From: Aquiflexum sp. TKW24L
GTDB taxonomy: Bacteria; Bacteroidota; Bacteroidia; Cytophagales; Cyclobacteriaceae
NCBI RefSeq assembly: GCF_023502205.1
Contig: NZ_JAMFLG010000011.1
Span: 1 to 64,000, forward strand
DNA length: 64,000 bases
Direction: 5' to 3'
Both the position numbers and the translations under genes were made by a program. The notes below the pieces were generated by a model. That model saw only the letters and a list, made by a program, of their open reading frames with translations, searched no databases and had not been told where the DNA came from. Positions 22,722 to 32,281 of this stretch are shown here, one piece after another. Position 1 is the first letter of the stretch. The number at the start of each line of letters is the position of its first letter.

Positions 22722-23855
22722 TTAGCTTGAGAATCCTTTTTGGGTGTATAATTGTCCTGGTGCAAATTTCTTTGACCATTCAAGGACCTCTTCATCATCT
22801 CCCGGACGTGAAAAAGAAACTTTCTCATCTTTTCTTTCTACAAAAACGATTTGAGAAATATGCAATTGGTCAAGCAGATAAGGCGAATGTGAAGTGATTA
22901 AAACTTGTCCTTTCTTGTTATCAATGTAGTTTCTGATTTCGGATACAACAAGGTGAATGGTTCTTGGGTCAAGCCCGTTTTCTAGTTCTTCAATCACGAT
23001 TAAGGGCGAGGGTTCAGGATGGCGAAATACAGCTAAAAGTGCCAATATTTTCAGAGTTCCTGTTGAAAGCATCCAGCCAGGTAGTTTAAAATCCTGCTCA
23101 GAAAGCTGCAGGTAAACCATTTTTTCCAACTCTTGTGTTATCTGCGGTTGAAGGTCTTTGGCATAAGGCAAAACATATTGGAGCGTTTCTAAAATACCTG
23201 TATAAACTTCTAAGTTTTTTTCGCGGATAGAAAGAACATATTCTGCTATATTTCTCCCATCAGTATTTAGTTTTATCACACCACTTGTTTTCTTTTGTGA
23301 TTGAGGGTCACCCATCAAAAAAGTGTTCATAGAAAGAAATTGCCAACTCTCCACATATTTCCTTATTCCTATCTCTGCTGTTAAAATCGAAAGTTCGGGG
23401 CGTAACCAAAGGGTTTCTCTATCATCGGTTATATAAAGGTGGTCCGGTGTTCTTTTTCTTATAAAATTGTTGGGTTGATGCGGATAGTTTACAGATTCTT
23501 CCAAAAAATATATATGTTCAGCTAAGTCTTGACCTATAGCTGAAGAAAACCGTGTTTTTTGCTTTTGAAAAACTGCATTAAATATAAATTCCATCGGAGC
23601 ATAAAAATATTCAATACCTGCACTGTTGAACTTACGTTGTTTCTTTTTGCCTTTATGGTGGATATGCTCAAATTTTCTCCAACGACTCATTGATTTCTCC
23701 AAACCATCGGTAACAATTACCTGAAAGGTTTCCAGTGCCTCAAGAAGAGAACTCTTTCCGGATCCATTATACCCAATAAAAGCCGTTAGCGGTGTCAATT
23801 TTACTTTGGCATTTTCTATGGCTTTGAAATTTTTGATTTCTAAATTTTTAATCAT
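22722..23855 (-). CDS. AAA (ABC/SMC-like) ATPase of defence module
   Basis: A 377-residue AAA_15/AAA_21-type ATPase. The Walker A motif GYNGSGKSS lies near residue 28. Walker B (LIVIEELENGLDP) lies near residue 287 and the H-loop TSHSP near residue 318. The long insert between them resembles the coiled-coil region of OLD/RecF-like ATPases. Such ATPases sense phage products and control a TOPRIM nuclease (OLD, PARIS, Gabija-like logic). It follows the methylase gene by 11 bases and precedes the TOPRIM-like gene by four. The C-terminus has no nuclease domain, in agreement with a separate effector gene. Confidence 0.85.
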   Translation of the reverse strand: MIKNLEIKNFKAIENAKVKLTPLTAFIGYNGSGKSSLLEALETFQVIVTDGLEKSMSRWRKFEHIHHKGKKKQRKFNSAGIEYFYAPMEFIFNAVFQKQKTRFSSAIGQDLAEHIYFLEESVNYPHQPNNFIRKRTPDHLYITDDRETLWLRPELSILTAEIGIRKYVESWQFLSMNTFLMGDPQSQKKTSGVIKLNTDGRNIAEYVLSIREKNLEVYTGILETLQYVLPYAKDLQPQITQELEKMVYLQLSEQDFKLPGWMLSTGTLKILALLAVFRHPEPSPLIVIEELENGLDPRTIHLVVSEIRNYIDNKKGQVLITSHSPYLLDQLHISQIVFVERKDEKVSFSRPGDDEEVLEWSKKFAPGQLYTQKGFSS

Positions 23856-23866
23856 CGTCTGATTTT

Positions 23867-26800
23867 TTAATTAGGTTTTATCAATTCTCTTTCTACATCA
23901 CGGTATGCGTTTTGGGTAGCGACCTTTTGAGGTTGCGGGACAACTGGGAAAGCAGATAGGATATAAGCAAATTCTTCCTCACTTAAGCCATATATGTGGG
24001 CAATAATGCCGTCTAACTCTGCCCTTAGTTTGCTCCGTTCGTATTCCTGTGTTGCTGCTTCTTTCTCACTCCACGTGGTTTTCATTACCTCTTCCCATAG
24101 TTGGGCAAATTCCTCGGTGGTGCAGATTAAGCGGGCTGCCCGTTCTACAATGGCTGTAAACCATTTGTCCTTGGATTTTAAGCGAGGAACTGGAAGTTGA
24201 TAGATGTAGAACATATTAACATTGTTCGTTATCATCTGTCGTGCGTAAAAATCAACAATGAAGCTGTTCAATAATGCTTGAGCAACAACCAGATTTGCCC
24301 CAACCAAATCCTGTGAAACCAACAAGGAGTTACCACAGAAAACGTTTCTAGGAATTGGACCTACAATTATTGTTCTGCTATTTGTGTTTCCTGCAACTGC
24401 TCTAAATCCAAGCCTGTAATCTTGATATGGTAAAAATTCTCCATCATCATCTTTTCTTTTTCCAATTATTGCTTGTCTTCCTGCCTTTTCATCAACCCAA
24501 TATTTCGCCAAACTTGTATAATGTTCAAATTGATTTATCATTTTACCTTCGTATAAAGGCAAAGAATTTTTACTTGGCTTTGTTTTAAACAAATGACTAT
24601 CACCAGTCATATGAAATTCGCTTCCAATTTTTAGATTCCATTCATTTTCGCTGATTTCCCCTAATGGTGAAAACATCACCATTTTGTCTATTATCTTCTT
24701 GTCAATTTCACCGTGAAATTCCATTACAGATAATGCATCTGGAGATAATTTGGCAATAAGCTCAGGGGATAATTCAATATAATCGTCTCCGGCATCAAAA
24801 AGATATTCTAAATCTCTAGGATGTATAGCTTCTCTTGGGTCAATTCTAAAAATAGCATTGAACTTTTTTGTCTTTTTCCCCTTCTCAAAACTCAAAAAAC
24901 AAAACTTGAAAGCGTGATGAACATTTTCAAAAATGAACTTCTCATTTGATAGACTAATCAGATTGGAAATTTGAGTGTCTTCGAACAGCATTTTTCGCAA
25001 CTGCATAGTTCCTAAACCTGTATATATGGCACTTGGAATTACAATACCGCAGTATCCTCCTTTTCTTAAAAGATTATAGCATTGTTCGGTAAAAAGTTTA
25101 TATAGGTTTATGTCTGAACCCGCCTTCTTTCCATTAACTACTGATATTTGATTTTTATATTGAGTAGCAATTCTATAATAGGAACTAACATGTGGGAAAC
25201 GACTAAGATAATCCGTCCAAGCAGCCCTAATTTCATCATCTTGAAGGAGTATTTCTTGTTCTTTTTCAAAGTCCTTGATGTTCATTTTCTTCTTTGAAAC
25301 CACTTTGGAGTAGTCAAGAAAGAATTCCTTCGAGTTAGGTTTAAATACTTCCCAAGGGGGATTAGTAATAATCGCATCAAAGCCATCTTTCTTTCTGAAA
25401 ATTTCTGAGAATTCATAACCCCAATGAAAGGGTTCTAGGGATTGTATGTCTTTTAAATTGATGCTTCTCTTAATGCTTTTACCTACTTTGTTTTTCTTGT
25501 TGTCCCAAGTTACTTGCTCGTATATAATACCAAGATTTGTAAATTCCTCCACTAATAAATTATCGAGAATTTCATTTGCTTTTTGTTCGCTTTCATCAAT
25601 TGTTTTCTTTAAACCTTCAATGTCTGTTATTCCAAGCTCATATGCATTCCGAAAGCTGCGAATGGCTGCTTCCTTTTCGTTAATCAGTTGTTTATAGGAT
25701 TTAGAGTGACCTTCAGCAAAGATGTTCCCTTGAATCAACCCAGGCTGAAAAAGTGTGGCATTACTAACTATTTTGCCTTTTGGAGTCTGTTGTGGTATAT
25801 GCTTATTAAATCTATTTGGGTCTACTCTCATCATTCCAATAAGCGAGTTACCACTCATGATGTTAAAGTCAATATTGGGTAGTGGTTCTAATTGTTCAAC
25901 GGTTTCGGCACTGGCTACCAAAGCAAGAAACAAACGGAGTTTGGCAATTTCTGTGGCTTCTTCCATCAAGTCCACCCCATAAAGATTATTGGTGATGATT
26001 TGTTTTTTGATGTAATAGTTAATGCTCGGATGGTCTTTTTCAATTTGCTGTTTCCATTCGGTCAGTTTCTTATCGCCAAAAAATTCAATCTTTCCCAAAA
26101 TAGCTGCATAAACATTGATAAGGGTTTTCATAGCTGCCACCAAAAATGCACCTGAACCACAGGCAGGGTCGAGCAAACTTAGGTTCGGAATTATAGCTTC
26201 TTCTCCTACAATTAATTTTTTACACGTTTTTGCATCCAGATGCAATAATAACTCGGCAATTGAATCATACCGTTTTGCCTTATACTTTTCTGCACCTGCA
26301 ATTTTTAGAATATCAGCATCTATCTCAGGTTCATTAACTGCATCAAGAATGAGCTTGTAAACAGTTTGCTCACAGAGATATTCGGTGATCTCGGTCCGGG
26401 TATAGTATGCTCCAAATGCCTTTTGGTTTATATACTTCTCAAAAATATAACCCAATACATCAGGGTTCATTTCATTGTCTGTTCCACCTGGTGTGTCGTC
26501 AAGGGTCCAACTGTATCTGTTGAACAAGTCGAACAAATTATCAAAAGCTTGGTCCGGTATTTTGATTCTCCCTTGATACTTTACTTCTATTTTGTGCAGC
26601 AAAAACAAACCTCCGTTCAGGTATCTTATCTCCCCAATTAAATCGTTTATTTTCTTTCTCTCATCAGCATTTCGCCCTCTATTGTCTTTAGGTTTCGCAA
26701 ATCCTTCAAAGAAAAGTTTAGAGAGGAACTCATTGTAAAATTTATTCTTACCTAAATCCTTTTTTGAGAATTCGAGTTTGTGGTTCAGATACTCTGTATC

Positions 26801-27463
26801 GCCATTATCCAAAAACATTTTCTTTTGCAGGAAATAGATAAACATCAAGCGGTTGAGAATTACGGAAGCATACCATCTACGGTCCGCTTCATTGTCAATA
26901 CCTTCAATTAGGTCAAGGAAAACGATGTATTCATTCTGATAATCACGGAAGAATTTCTTTACCACCCGTTCAATATCCAATGCCGATTTAATTCGGGTTG
27001 CGACTTCTGCAATGGCAATATTCCCTTCACGGTCAAACTCGCTGATGTCCACCACCAATGAGGCAATCTTGGCAATAAATCCATCACCGGGTTGATGGCG
27101 AAAAAAGAAATGTTCTCGGCTTACTACTTTTTTGTCTTGATTTTTTAACCAATGCCAAATGCTTTGTTTGCGGTCGCTGTCTATAAAAATTAAAACGTGT
27201 TCAAAGTGTTGTTTCTGAATTTCTTTGGCAATAGCCAATCTTTGTGTGGGTTCAGGAACTTCACCGGTTGGAGTAGTAATTTCAAAAACCACTGCACCGC
27301 TTAACTCGGCAATAGGTTTACGGCTAATGGCAATTTCTTTAATGGTTTCATTGATAGCTTTATTGGACGAAGGATTGCTCCAGCCCAATTCCTCAATGAA
27401 TAGTTTTTTGAAGTCGAATGACTGCAATGCTTTTCTTGTGTGTTCTATATTGAGTTTTGCCAT
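23867..27463 (-). CDS. Eco57I-like DNA adenine methyltransferase (defence, BREX/DISARM-like)
   Basis: A 1198-residue N6-adenine methyltransferase. The N-terminal part (about 1-130) has strands resembling a PD-(D/E)XK-like or PglX N-domain (VVFEITTP...HVLIFIDSD). The SAM-binding motif I is DPACGSGAFL near residue 434, and the catalytic NPPW (DAIITNPPWEVF) is near residue 703. A TaqI-like specificity domain covers about residues 960-1130. This is the size and layout of type IIG/BREX/DISARM class methylases. It begins three bases after the helicase stop, and both genes have close-packed neighbours, indicating one defence operon. Whether it also cuts DNA is unclear; I see no convincing complete nuclease motif. 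Confidence 0.85.
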   Translation of the reverse strand: MAKLNIEHTRKALQSFDFKKLFIEELGWSNPSSNKAINETIKEIAISRKPIAELSGAVVFEITTPTGEVPEPTQRLAIAKEIQKQHFEHVLIFIDSDRKQSIWHWLKNQDKKVVSREHFFFRHQPGDGFIAKIASLVVDISEFDREGNIAIAEVATRIKSALDIERVVKKFFRDYQNEYIVFLDLIEGIDNEADRRWYASVILNRLMFIYFLQKKMFLDNGDTEYLNHKLEFSKKDLGKNKFYNEFLSKLFFEGFAKPKDNRGRNADERKKINDLIGEIRYLNGGLFLLHKIEVKYQGRIKIPDQAFDNLFDLFNRYSWTLDDTPGGTDNEMNPDVLGYIFEKYINQKAFGAYYTRTEITEYLCEQTVYKLILDAVNEPEIDADILKIAGAEKYKAKRYDSIAELLLHLDAKTCKKLIVGEEAIIPNLSLLDPACGSGAFLVAAMKTLINVYAAILGKIEFFGDKKLTEWKQQIEKDHPSINYYIKKQIITNNLYGVDLMEEATEIAKLRLFLALVASAETVEQLEPLPNIDFNIMSGNSLIGMMRVDPNRFNKHIPQQTPKGKIVSNATLFQPGLIQGNIFAEGHSKSYKQLINEKEAAIRSFRNAYELGITDIEGLKKTIDESEQKANEILDNLLVEEFTNLGIIYEQVTWDNKKNKVGKSIKRSINLKDIQSLEPFHWGYEFSEIFRKKDGFDAIITNPPWEVFKPNSKEFFLDYSKVVSKKKMNIKDFEKEQEILLQDDEIRAAWTDYLSRFPHVSSYYRIATQYKNQISVVNGKKAGSDINLYKLFTEQCYNLLRKGGYCGIVIPSAIYTGLGTMQLRKMLFEDTQISNLISLSNEKFIFENVHHAFKFCFLSFEKGKKTKKFNAIFRIDPREAIHPRDLEYLFDAGDDYIELSPELIAKLSPDALSVMEFHGEIDKKIIDKMVMFSPLGEISENEWNLKIGSEFHMTGDSHLFKTKPSKNSLPLYEGKMINQFEHYTSLAKYWVDEKAGRQAIIGKRKDDDGEFLPYQDYRLGFRAVAGNTNSRTIIVGPIPRNVFCGNSLLVSQDLVGANLVVAQALLNSFIVDFYARQMITNNVNMFYIYQLPVPRLKSKDKWFTAIVERAARLICTTEEFAQLWEEVMKTTWSEKEAATQEYERSKLRAELDGIIAHIYGLSEEEFAYILSAFPVVPQPQKVATQNAYRDVERELIKPN

Positions 27464-27466
27464 TAT

Positions 27467-30400
27467 CTATTCCTTGTTAATTAAGCCCATTGAGCAAATG
27501 ATTTGGGGTTCGCGGTTGGCGTTATCTTCTTCAGTTATGATACACAGCTTATCTTCTTCTCTTAATGTTACTACCAAATTTGCCAACTGGTCATCTGATG
27601 CACCTGCTTTCAGTTGTCTTCCGATTACCTCTTTTGCAGTTTCTTTTAATGGGTATTTATAAATGTCGTCAATTGCCCTTTTCATTGCTTCGGTTACAAA
27701 CAAGGTGTCTTTGTATGCTTCGTAGTATCGGGTAAGGTGCATATAGATGCGATAACGGACACTACTTTGCTTGCCAAGCTGCCCTCCGGTGCTTATTTCA
27801 ATGTCTTTGATATAGTCCAGACCTTTTTCTACCAATTTATGATGTTCAGGAATTTTATATTCAGGTACTGTGTCAGGTGTGCAATAAGCTGCTTTTAAAA
27901 TGGTGAGTTGAGATTGCGTAATAACTTCTCCTTTTTTGTTTGCCCACACCAACACATCATTATCATCAGCAGTTCGGCTATAAACAATCACCCCTTCGTT
28001 TTCTTTGGCTTCTGTGTTTTGTTTGGTAGCATAAACCACATTTTGCATTTCTTGAATTAAGTTGTTCAGTTTAGGGTCAGCATCAGTTGCGTTTTTCCAA
28101 ATCTGAAAAGCGTAAGAAGCCAAGTCTACTTCACCATCTTCCTCTTCCAAAATTCCAGACTGCTCGCTATAAAGTCCCTCCAATTGCGACCTTACTTTTT
28201 GATTATCAAAAAATAATTCATCAGGTGAGCCAAGCACTTCATCACTTTGTTCCAATCTAGATTTTAATCGGCTTCTCAAACGAATAATTTTCTCAATTCC
28301 ATCTTCCGGTAAAAACGAATAGCAATAGATTTTATCTGCCTTTTGGCCAATCCTATCCACACGTCCTGCGCGTTGAATTAAGCGAATAATAGCCCATGGC
28401 AAATCGTAATTCAAAATGATATGGGCATCCTGTAAATTTTGACCCTCACTCAAAACATCTGTTGTTACCAAGACACGTATTTCTTCAGATTCTTTCACCT
28501 CTTTGCGTTTGTCGTTGCTTTCGGGGCTAAAACGGTATGCGAACGAAGTTGGGTCATCATTTTCACCAGTTACGCAATCCACTTGCTTAATGCCTTTCTT
28601 TTTCAATTCCGCAGTTATGTATTTAGCGGTATCGGCAAATTGAGTGAAAATCAAAACCTTTTCATTGCCGTGTTTTTTGGAAATGAGTTTAAATAAAGTA
28701 ATGAGTTGTCTGTCTGCTTCTGCACTCCAATCTTTTCCAAGGACAAGAATTTTCATTAAATCACGGCTGTCATTGAGTAATGTGTCTTTAAGTGTTTTTG
28801 AAAACAATTCACTGCTTATCCAATCAAAGCGGTTTTTATAGGTGGTAGAAAACAAATCATAAATCTTCTGTGATTGATTGAAGTATGATTCCTCACTTAG
28901 CATCAGATTGATTTTTTCAATCTCTGAAACTGTGTTTTCTATGTCTTCATCTTCCAAATAATAGTCCAGCATATTGGCATCTTGCTTTCCGATAGGGAAG
29001 GGAAGTTTGTTTTCAATGGCATAGATGAAAATGTAGTTGCGTAGTATGTGGCGGCTTATAGAAAGAAGGAATGAATAACCACTACTTTCTAATCGTTTAA
29101 ATAAGTTAGTTCTGGCAAATCCTTTTAACCTTGCTCCTGCACGACCTAAATTGCTCATTATCACCAATTCTTCCTTGGTTGGTTTCACCAATGGTTTTTG
29201 ATTGATGTATTGGTCTTGACCTAAACCATAACGAGGTAAATTCAAATGATTAATAATTTGCACCACATCATCCGCATACAATTTTGCATATTGGTCGCTT
29301 GGGTCGTTTGCATCAAATTGATACTCCACTTTTTTAGGTAAGCGGTCTGGAAAATAAGACTTAGAGCCATCAGCAAAAGTCAAAAACTTTCGGTTATTGG
29401 TTTCGTCCGTTTGTGTGTAGTAGGCTTTAATAAAACTTCTTGTTCTGCGAACTAAATACAATCGCATTAATTCCCTCCAATCATCCGCAAATTCACTTTT
29501 CTCAAATGCGGGTAAACTCCGAATGGGAGTTTGATACTTTGCCATAAACTGAACTTTCCCGCCTATGCTTTCAATAAAGTGTTCAGGGCTGATTCCTAAA
29601 TCCTTTTCATCAGGAATGAATAAACGCAATTGATTGGATAGATCAAGATATGTTTTGTTGTATGGTGTTGCAGAAAGCAATATCACCTTACTGTCGTTCA
29701 ATTGAATGTATTCTTGAATAGCTTTGTAACGCTTGCCTTCACGATTACGCAGATTGTGGCTTTCGTCAATGATTACAACACGATAACGCCTCTCTTTTGG
29801 TAATACCGTTTGTGCTTGGGTAACTGAAATTATTTTTGCTCTTAATTGATATTTGTGGCGATAATCTTCCCACATTTTTACAAGGTTCTTCGGGCAAATA
29901 ATTAAGGTTTCTAATAAGAAATCGTCCTCAAACATTTTTGCCAATGCTGTTGCGGTTATAGTTTTTCCTAATCCTACAACATCGCCAATGATTACACCAC
30001 CTCTTTTATTCAAGTGATGTGCTGCAACCAAAACAGCTTTTAACTGAAAGTCCAAAAGTTGTTTTTCAAAAACCTTGGAAACTTTAAATTCAGAAATTCC
30101 GGCTCTTGCTTCACGTGCAAGGTGATAAGCAATTTTTAAATAGATATGATAAGGATGAATTAACTTGTCTGCTGCCCAGCTATTGTCAATAATGTCGGCA
30201 AGTTCATCTGATATGTCAATGCAGAATTTATCATCCCAACGGTCATTAAACCATTTTGATAATTTATTTGAAGCGTCTCTGTCTAAAACATCAACATTCA
30301 ATTCTCCTTGCAATGAAAGCCCTGAAAGAGTTAGGTTACTGCTACCTAGGTAGCCAATTGTTGGATTGATTTTGTCGTCACGGAAACACAAATAAAGTTT

Positions 30401-30817
30401 TGCGTGTAGCGGATAACGCAAGAATAATTTTACAACTACTTTTTTGTCTTTGATTTGTGCCGATAGTTTTCTAAGTCCTTGCTCGTCAGCTTCCGTAGGA
30501 ATGCCAATGGTAAGTTGTTCTTTAAATTCCTGTGCAAGTTTTTTTCTTATTGTTATAGCGGTTTGGTTGTCTATGCCACTATGTTCAGTTTTTGAAAAAT
30601 AGTCCCTAATTATTTCTTGTGGTGGCTTTTGCATTCCCACTAACAGGCGACAACAATTTTCATCACCACCTTTCCAATTGTCAATATGGTGAGCAACTTG
30701 TTTCCAACCCCTCAAATTAAAATAGCCTACGCAAAAATCAGCACGATAAGAAACATCGAGAGTATAATTTAAACCCTCCGATAAGTGATTCTCAATGTTG
30801 TCAAATATTTGTGGCAT
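27467..30817 (-). CDS. PLD-nuclease/SNF2-type helicase fusion (defence)
   Basis: A 1116-residue fusion. Residues about 1-220 form a phospholipase-D-like domain with HAKLYLCF near residue 141 followed by GYLGSSNLT, the HxK...GSxN pattern of PLD nucleases (one copy of the motif, so dimerisation would be needed). Residues about 250-850 are a superfamily 2 helicase: GDVVGLGKT (Walker A, near 277), VVIIDESHNL (near 349), LLSATPYN, and RAGRVDRIGQ (motif VI, near 819). The C-terminal 250 residues are helical. It is the first gene of the five-gene operon. This type of helicase probably translocates on invading DNA; the PLD part may cut it (inference). Confidence 0.87.
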   Translation of the reverse strand: MPQIFDNIENHLSEGLNYTLDVSYRADFCVGYFNLRGWKQVAHHIDNWKGGDENCCRLLVGMQKPPQEIIRDYFSKTEHSGIDNQTAITIRKKLAQEFKEQLTIGIPTEADEQGLRKLSAQIKDKKVVVKLFLRYPLHAKLYLCFRDDKINPTIGYLGSSNLTLSGLSLQGELNVDVLDRDASNKLSKWFNDRWDDKFCIDISDELADIIDNSWAADKLIHPYHIYLKIAYHLAREARAGISEFKVSKVFEKQLLDFQLKAVLVAAHHLNKRGGVIIGDVVGLGKTITATALAKMFEDDFLLETLIICPKNLVKMWEDYRHKYQLRAKIISVTQAQTVLPKERRYRVVIIDESHNLRNREGKRYKAIQEYIQLNDSKVILLSATPYNKTYLDLSNQLRLFIPDEKDLGISPEHFIESIGGKVQFMAKYQTPIRSLPAFEKSEFADDWRELMRLYLVRRTRSFIKAYYTQTDETNNRKFLTFADGSKSYFPDRLPKKVEYQFDANDPSDQYAKLYADDVVQIINHLNLPRYGLGQDQYINQKPLVKPTKEELVIMSNLGRAGARLKGFARTNLFKRLESSGYSFLLSISRHILRNYIFIYAIENKLPFPIGKQDANMLDYYLEDEDIENTVSEIEKINLMLSEESYFNQSQKIYDLFSTTYKNRFDWISSELFSKTLKDTLLNDSRDLMKILVLGKDWSAEADRQLITLFKLISKKHGNEKVLIFTQFADTAKYITAELKKKGIKQVDCVTGENDDPTSFAYRFSPESNDKRKEVKESEEIRVLVTTDVLSEGQNLQDAHIILNYDLPWAIIRLIQRAGRVDRIGQKADKIYCYSFLPEDGIEKIIRLRSRLKSRLEQSDEVLGSPDELFFDNQKVRSQLEGLYSEQSGILEEEDGEVDLASYAFQIWKNATDADPKLNNLIQEMQNVVYATKQNTEAKENEGVIVYSRTADDNDVLVWANKKGEVITQSQLTILKAAYCTPDTVPEYKIPEHHKLVEKGLDYIKDIEISTGGQLGKQSSVRYRIYMHLTRYYEAYKDTLFVTEAMKRAIDDIYKYPLKETAKEVIGRQLKAGASDDQLANLVVTLREEDKLCIITEEDNANREPQIICSMGLINKE

Positions 30818-31201
30818 TACCTTAATTTTTCAATGTTAAATTCATTTTTAATTTCACTTATTTCACCAGTTTAAATTTGACTTTATTTTCATTTCCTTTT
30901 CGATTTTATTTTGAACAACGAAATCTGGGAAAATTCATTTTTTCAAATATAGGAACTGTTTGGTTTCTATTTTTAGCAATATAGTATTGGATTCAATTCG
31001 GATTTAGAATATACATTACACTTTCAAAAACTATATGAATTAAAAACTTAAAGAACTTATTTTTAAAATTGAAATTAACAGTTTTTTCTTAAGACTAACT
31101 AAATTATAGACTTCCAAATCTTCTCCTCCCACATAATTTTTCAAGGTAAAATTGAATTTGGCTAATTTTTAAGCCAATTTATCCTTGCTTTCAAGATCCT
31201 T
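30818..31201. other. Gene-free AT-rich stretch between defence operon and next locus
   Basis: 384 bases, very AT-rich, with no coding frame of note. It must hold the defence operon promoter on the minus strand. A TATATTTG (forward CAAATATA at 30944-30951) matches the TAnnTTTG -7 consensus, but no TTG stands at the usual distance, so the match is weak. No terminator or repeat is evident. Confidence 0.4.
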
Positions 31202-32095
31202 ATGAAAAACCAAAAGCAGATGTATTCCAACTCAAGGTCTTTTATTGATTTATTTAGAAAAACCGCTTTAATTTTCTTTTTGATCTGGTATTCTCAGCCC
31301 GAATCATTTGCCCAAAGTACCACTTTCCCAAAAATCGGTGCCTGTGCCGGATATAAGGATGGAGAAATTTTAGCCAATGCAGGGTTTTCCTTTATCGAAG
31401 AAAATGTGCAGTCTTTTCTTGTTCCAACCAAAAGTGAGGAAGAATTTGACCAAATTTTAGAAGCCTCCAAATCATCTCCATTGCCCATCCAAGCTTTTAT
31501 CATTTTCCTTCCCGGAAGCTTAAAAAGTGTGGGTCCCAATGCCGTCCACGAGGAGATTGTGGACTTTGCAGAGGTTGTTTTTCGCCGTGCACAAAAAGCG
31601 GGAGGGAAGTTGGTGGTCTTTGGAAGCAGTGGGTCCAGGTCTGTTCCTGATGGGTTTTCGAAAGAAGAAGCTACCGCTCAAATGATTGCTTTGGGAAAAC
31701 TCCTCGGACCAATCGCCGCCAAGTATGATATCACCGTGGTGTTGGAATCACTCAATACCAAAGAATGTAATTTTATCAACAGCCTCAGTGAAGCCGGGGA
31801 GATCGTCAAAGCTGTCAACCATCCCAATTACAGGTTGCTTGCGGACATCTACCATATGAAAATGGAGGGCGAAGGACCCGAAAGCATCCTGAATTATGGC
31901 CATCTCCTCAAACATGTCCACGTGGCTGAGAAGGAAGGCCGGGCCGTTCCCGGAACCCACGGAGAGGATTTGAGCCTATATTACCAGGCTTTACAATTGT
32001 CAGGTTATGAGGGTTCGGTTTCTTTGGAAAGCCGGTGGGAAAACATGGAAAATCAGGCGGCTAAAGCCATTGAAACGATAAAAAAGCAGTGGTAA
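31202..32095 (+). CDS. Exported sugar phosphate isomerase/epimerase-like TIM-barrel protein
   Basis: A 297-residue AP-endonuclease-2/xylose-isomerase-like TIM barrel. Signal-like N-terminus with a hydrophobic stretch (about 20-31) ending near FAQST. Barrel features: IGACAGYKDG, a glutamate-bearing strand VVLESLN, DIYHMKMEGE and HVHVAEKEGR, matching the metal-binding positions of hydroxypyruvate isomerase/tagatose epimerase relatives. Its substrate is probably a free sugar or keto-sugar. The neighbouring genes are all sugar-related. Export of such enzymes is recurrent in this window. Confidence 0.82.
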   Translation: MKNQKQMYSNSRSFIDLFRKTALIFFLIWYSQPESFAQSTTFPKIGACAGYKDGEILANAGFSFIEENVQSFLVPTKSEEEFDQILEASKSSPLPIQAFIIFLPGSLKSVGPNAVHEEIVDFAEVVFRRAQKAGGKLVVFGSSGSRSVPDGFSKEEATAQMIALGKLLGPIAAKYDITVVLESLNTKECNFINSLSEAGEIVKAVNHPNYRLLADIYHMKMEGEGPESILNYGHLLKHVHVAEKEGRAVPGTHGEDLSLYYQALQLSGYEGSVSLESRWENMENQAAKAIETIKKQW

Positions 32096-32281
32096 ATAAT
32101 ATAATGTCAAAATTTTAAAGGGATTTGTTAGATTAATCATCCGTTTTGAATTTCAGCATTATTTCCTGTCTTTAAGAAGAAAAACCTATTGCGTGGTTTT
32201 ATTTCTTTTTGACAAAACTTAACCTATGAAAAAACGCCCATTTAAATTACAACTATACCCGATTCCAAACTTCCAATTCAC

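Noticed and set aside
21872-30817. Classical DISARM, BREX or PARIS system
   Set aside because: DrmA/DrmB (DUF1998), BrxC/PglZ and a DUF4435-type AriB were not found; only the methylase, helicase and ATPase/TOPRIM logic resemble these systems.
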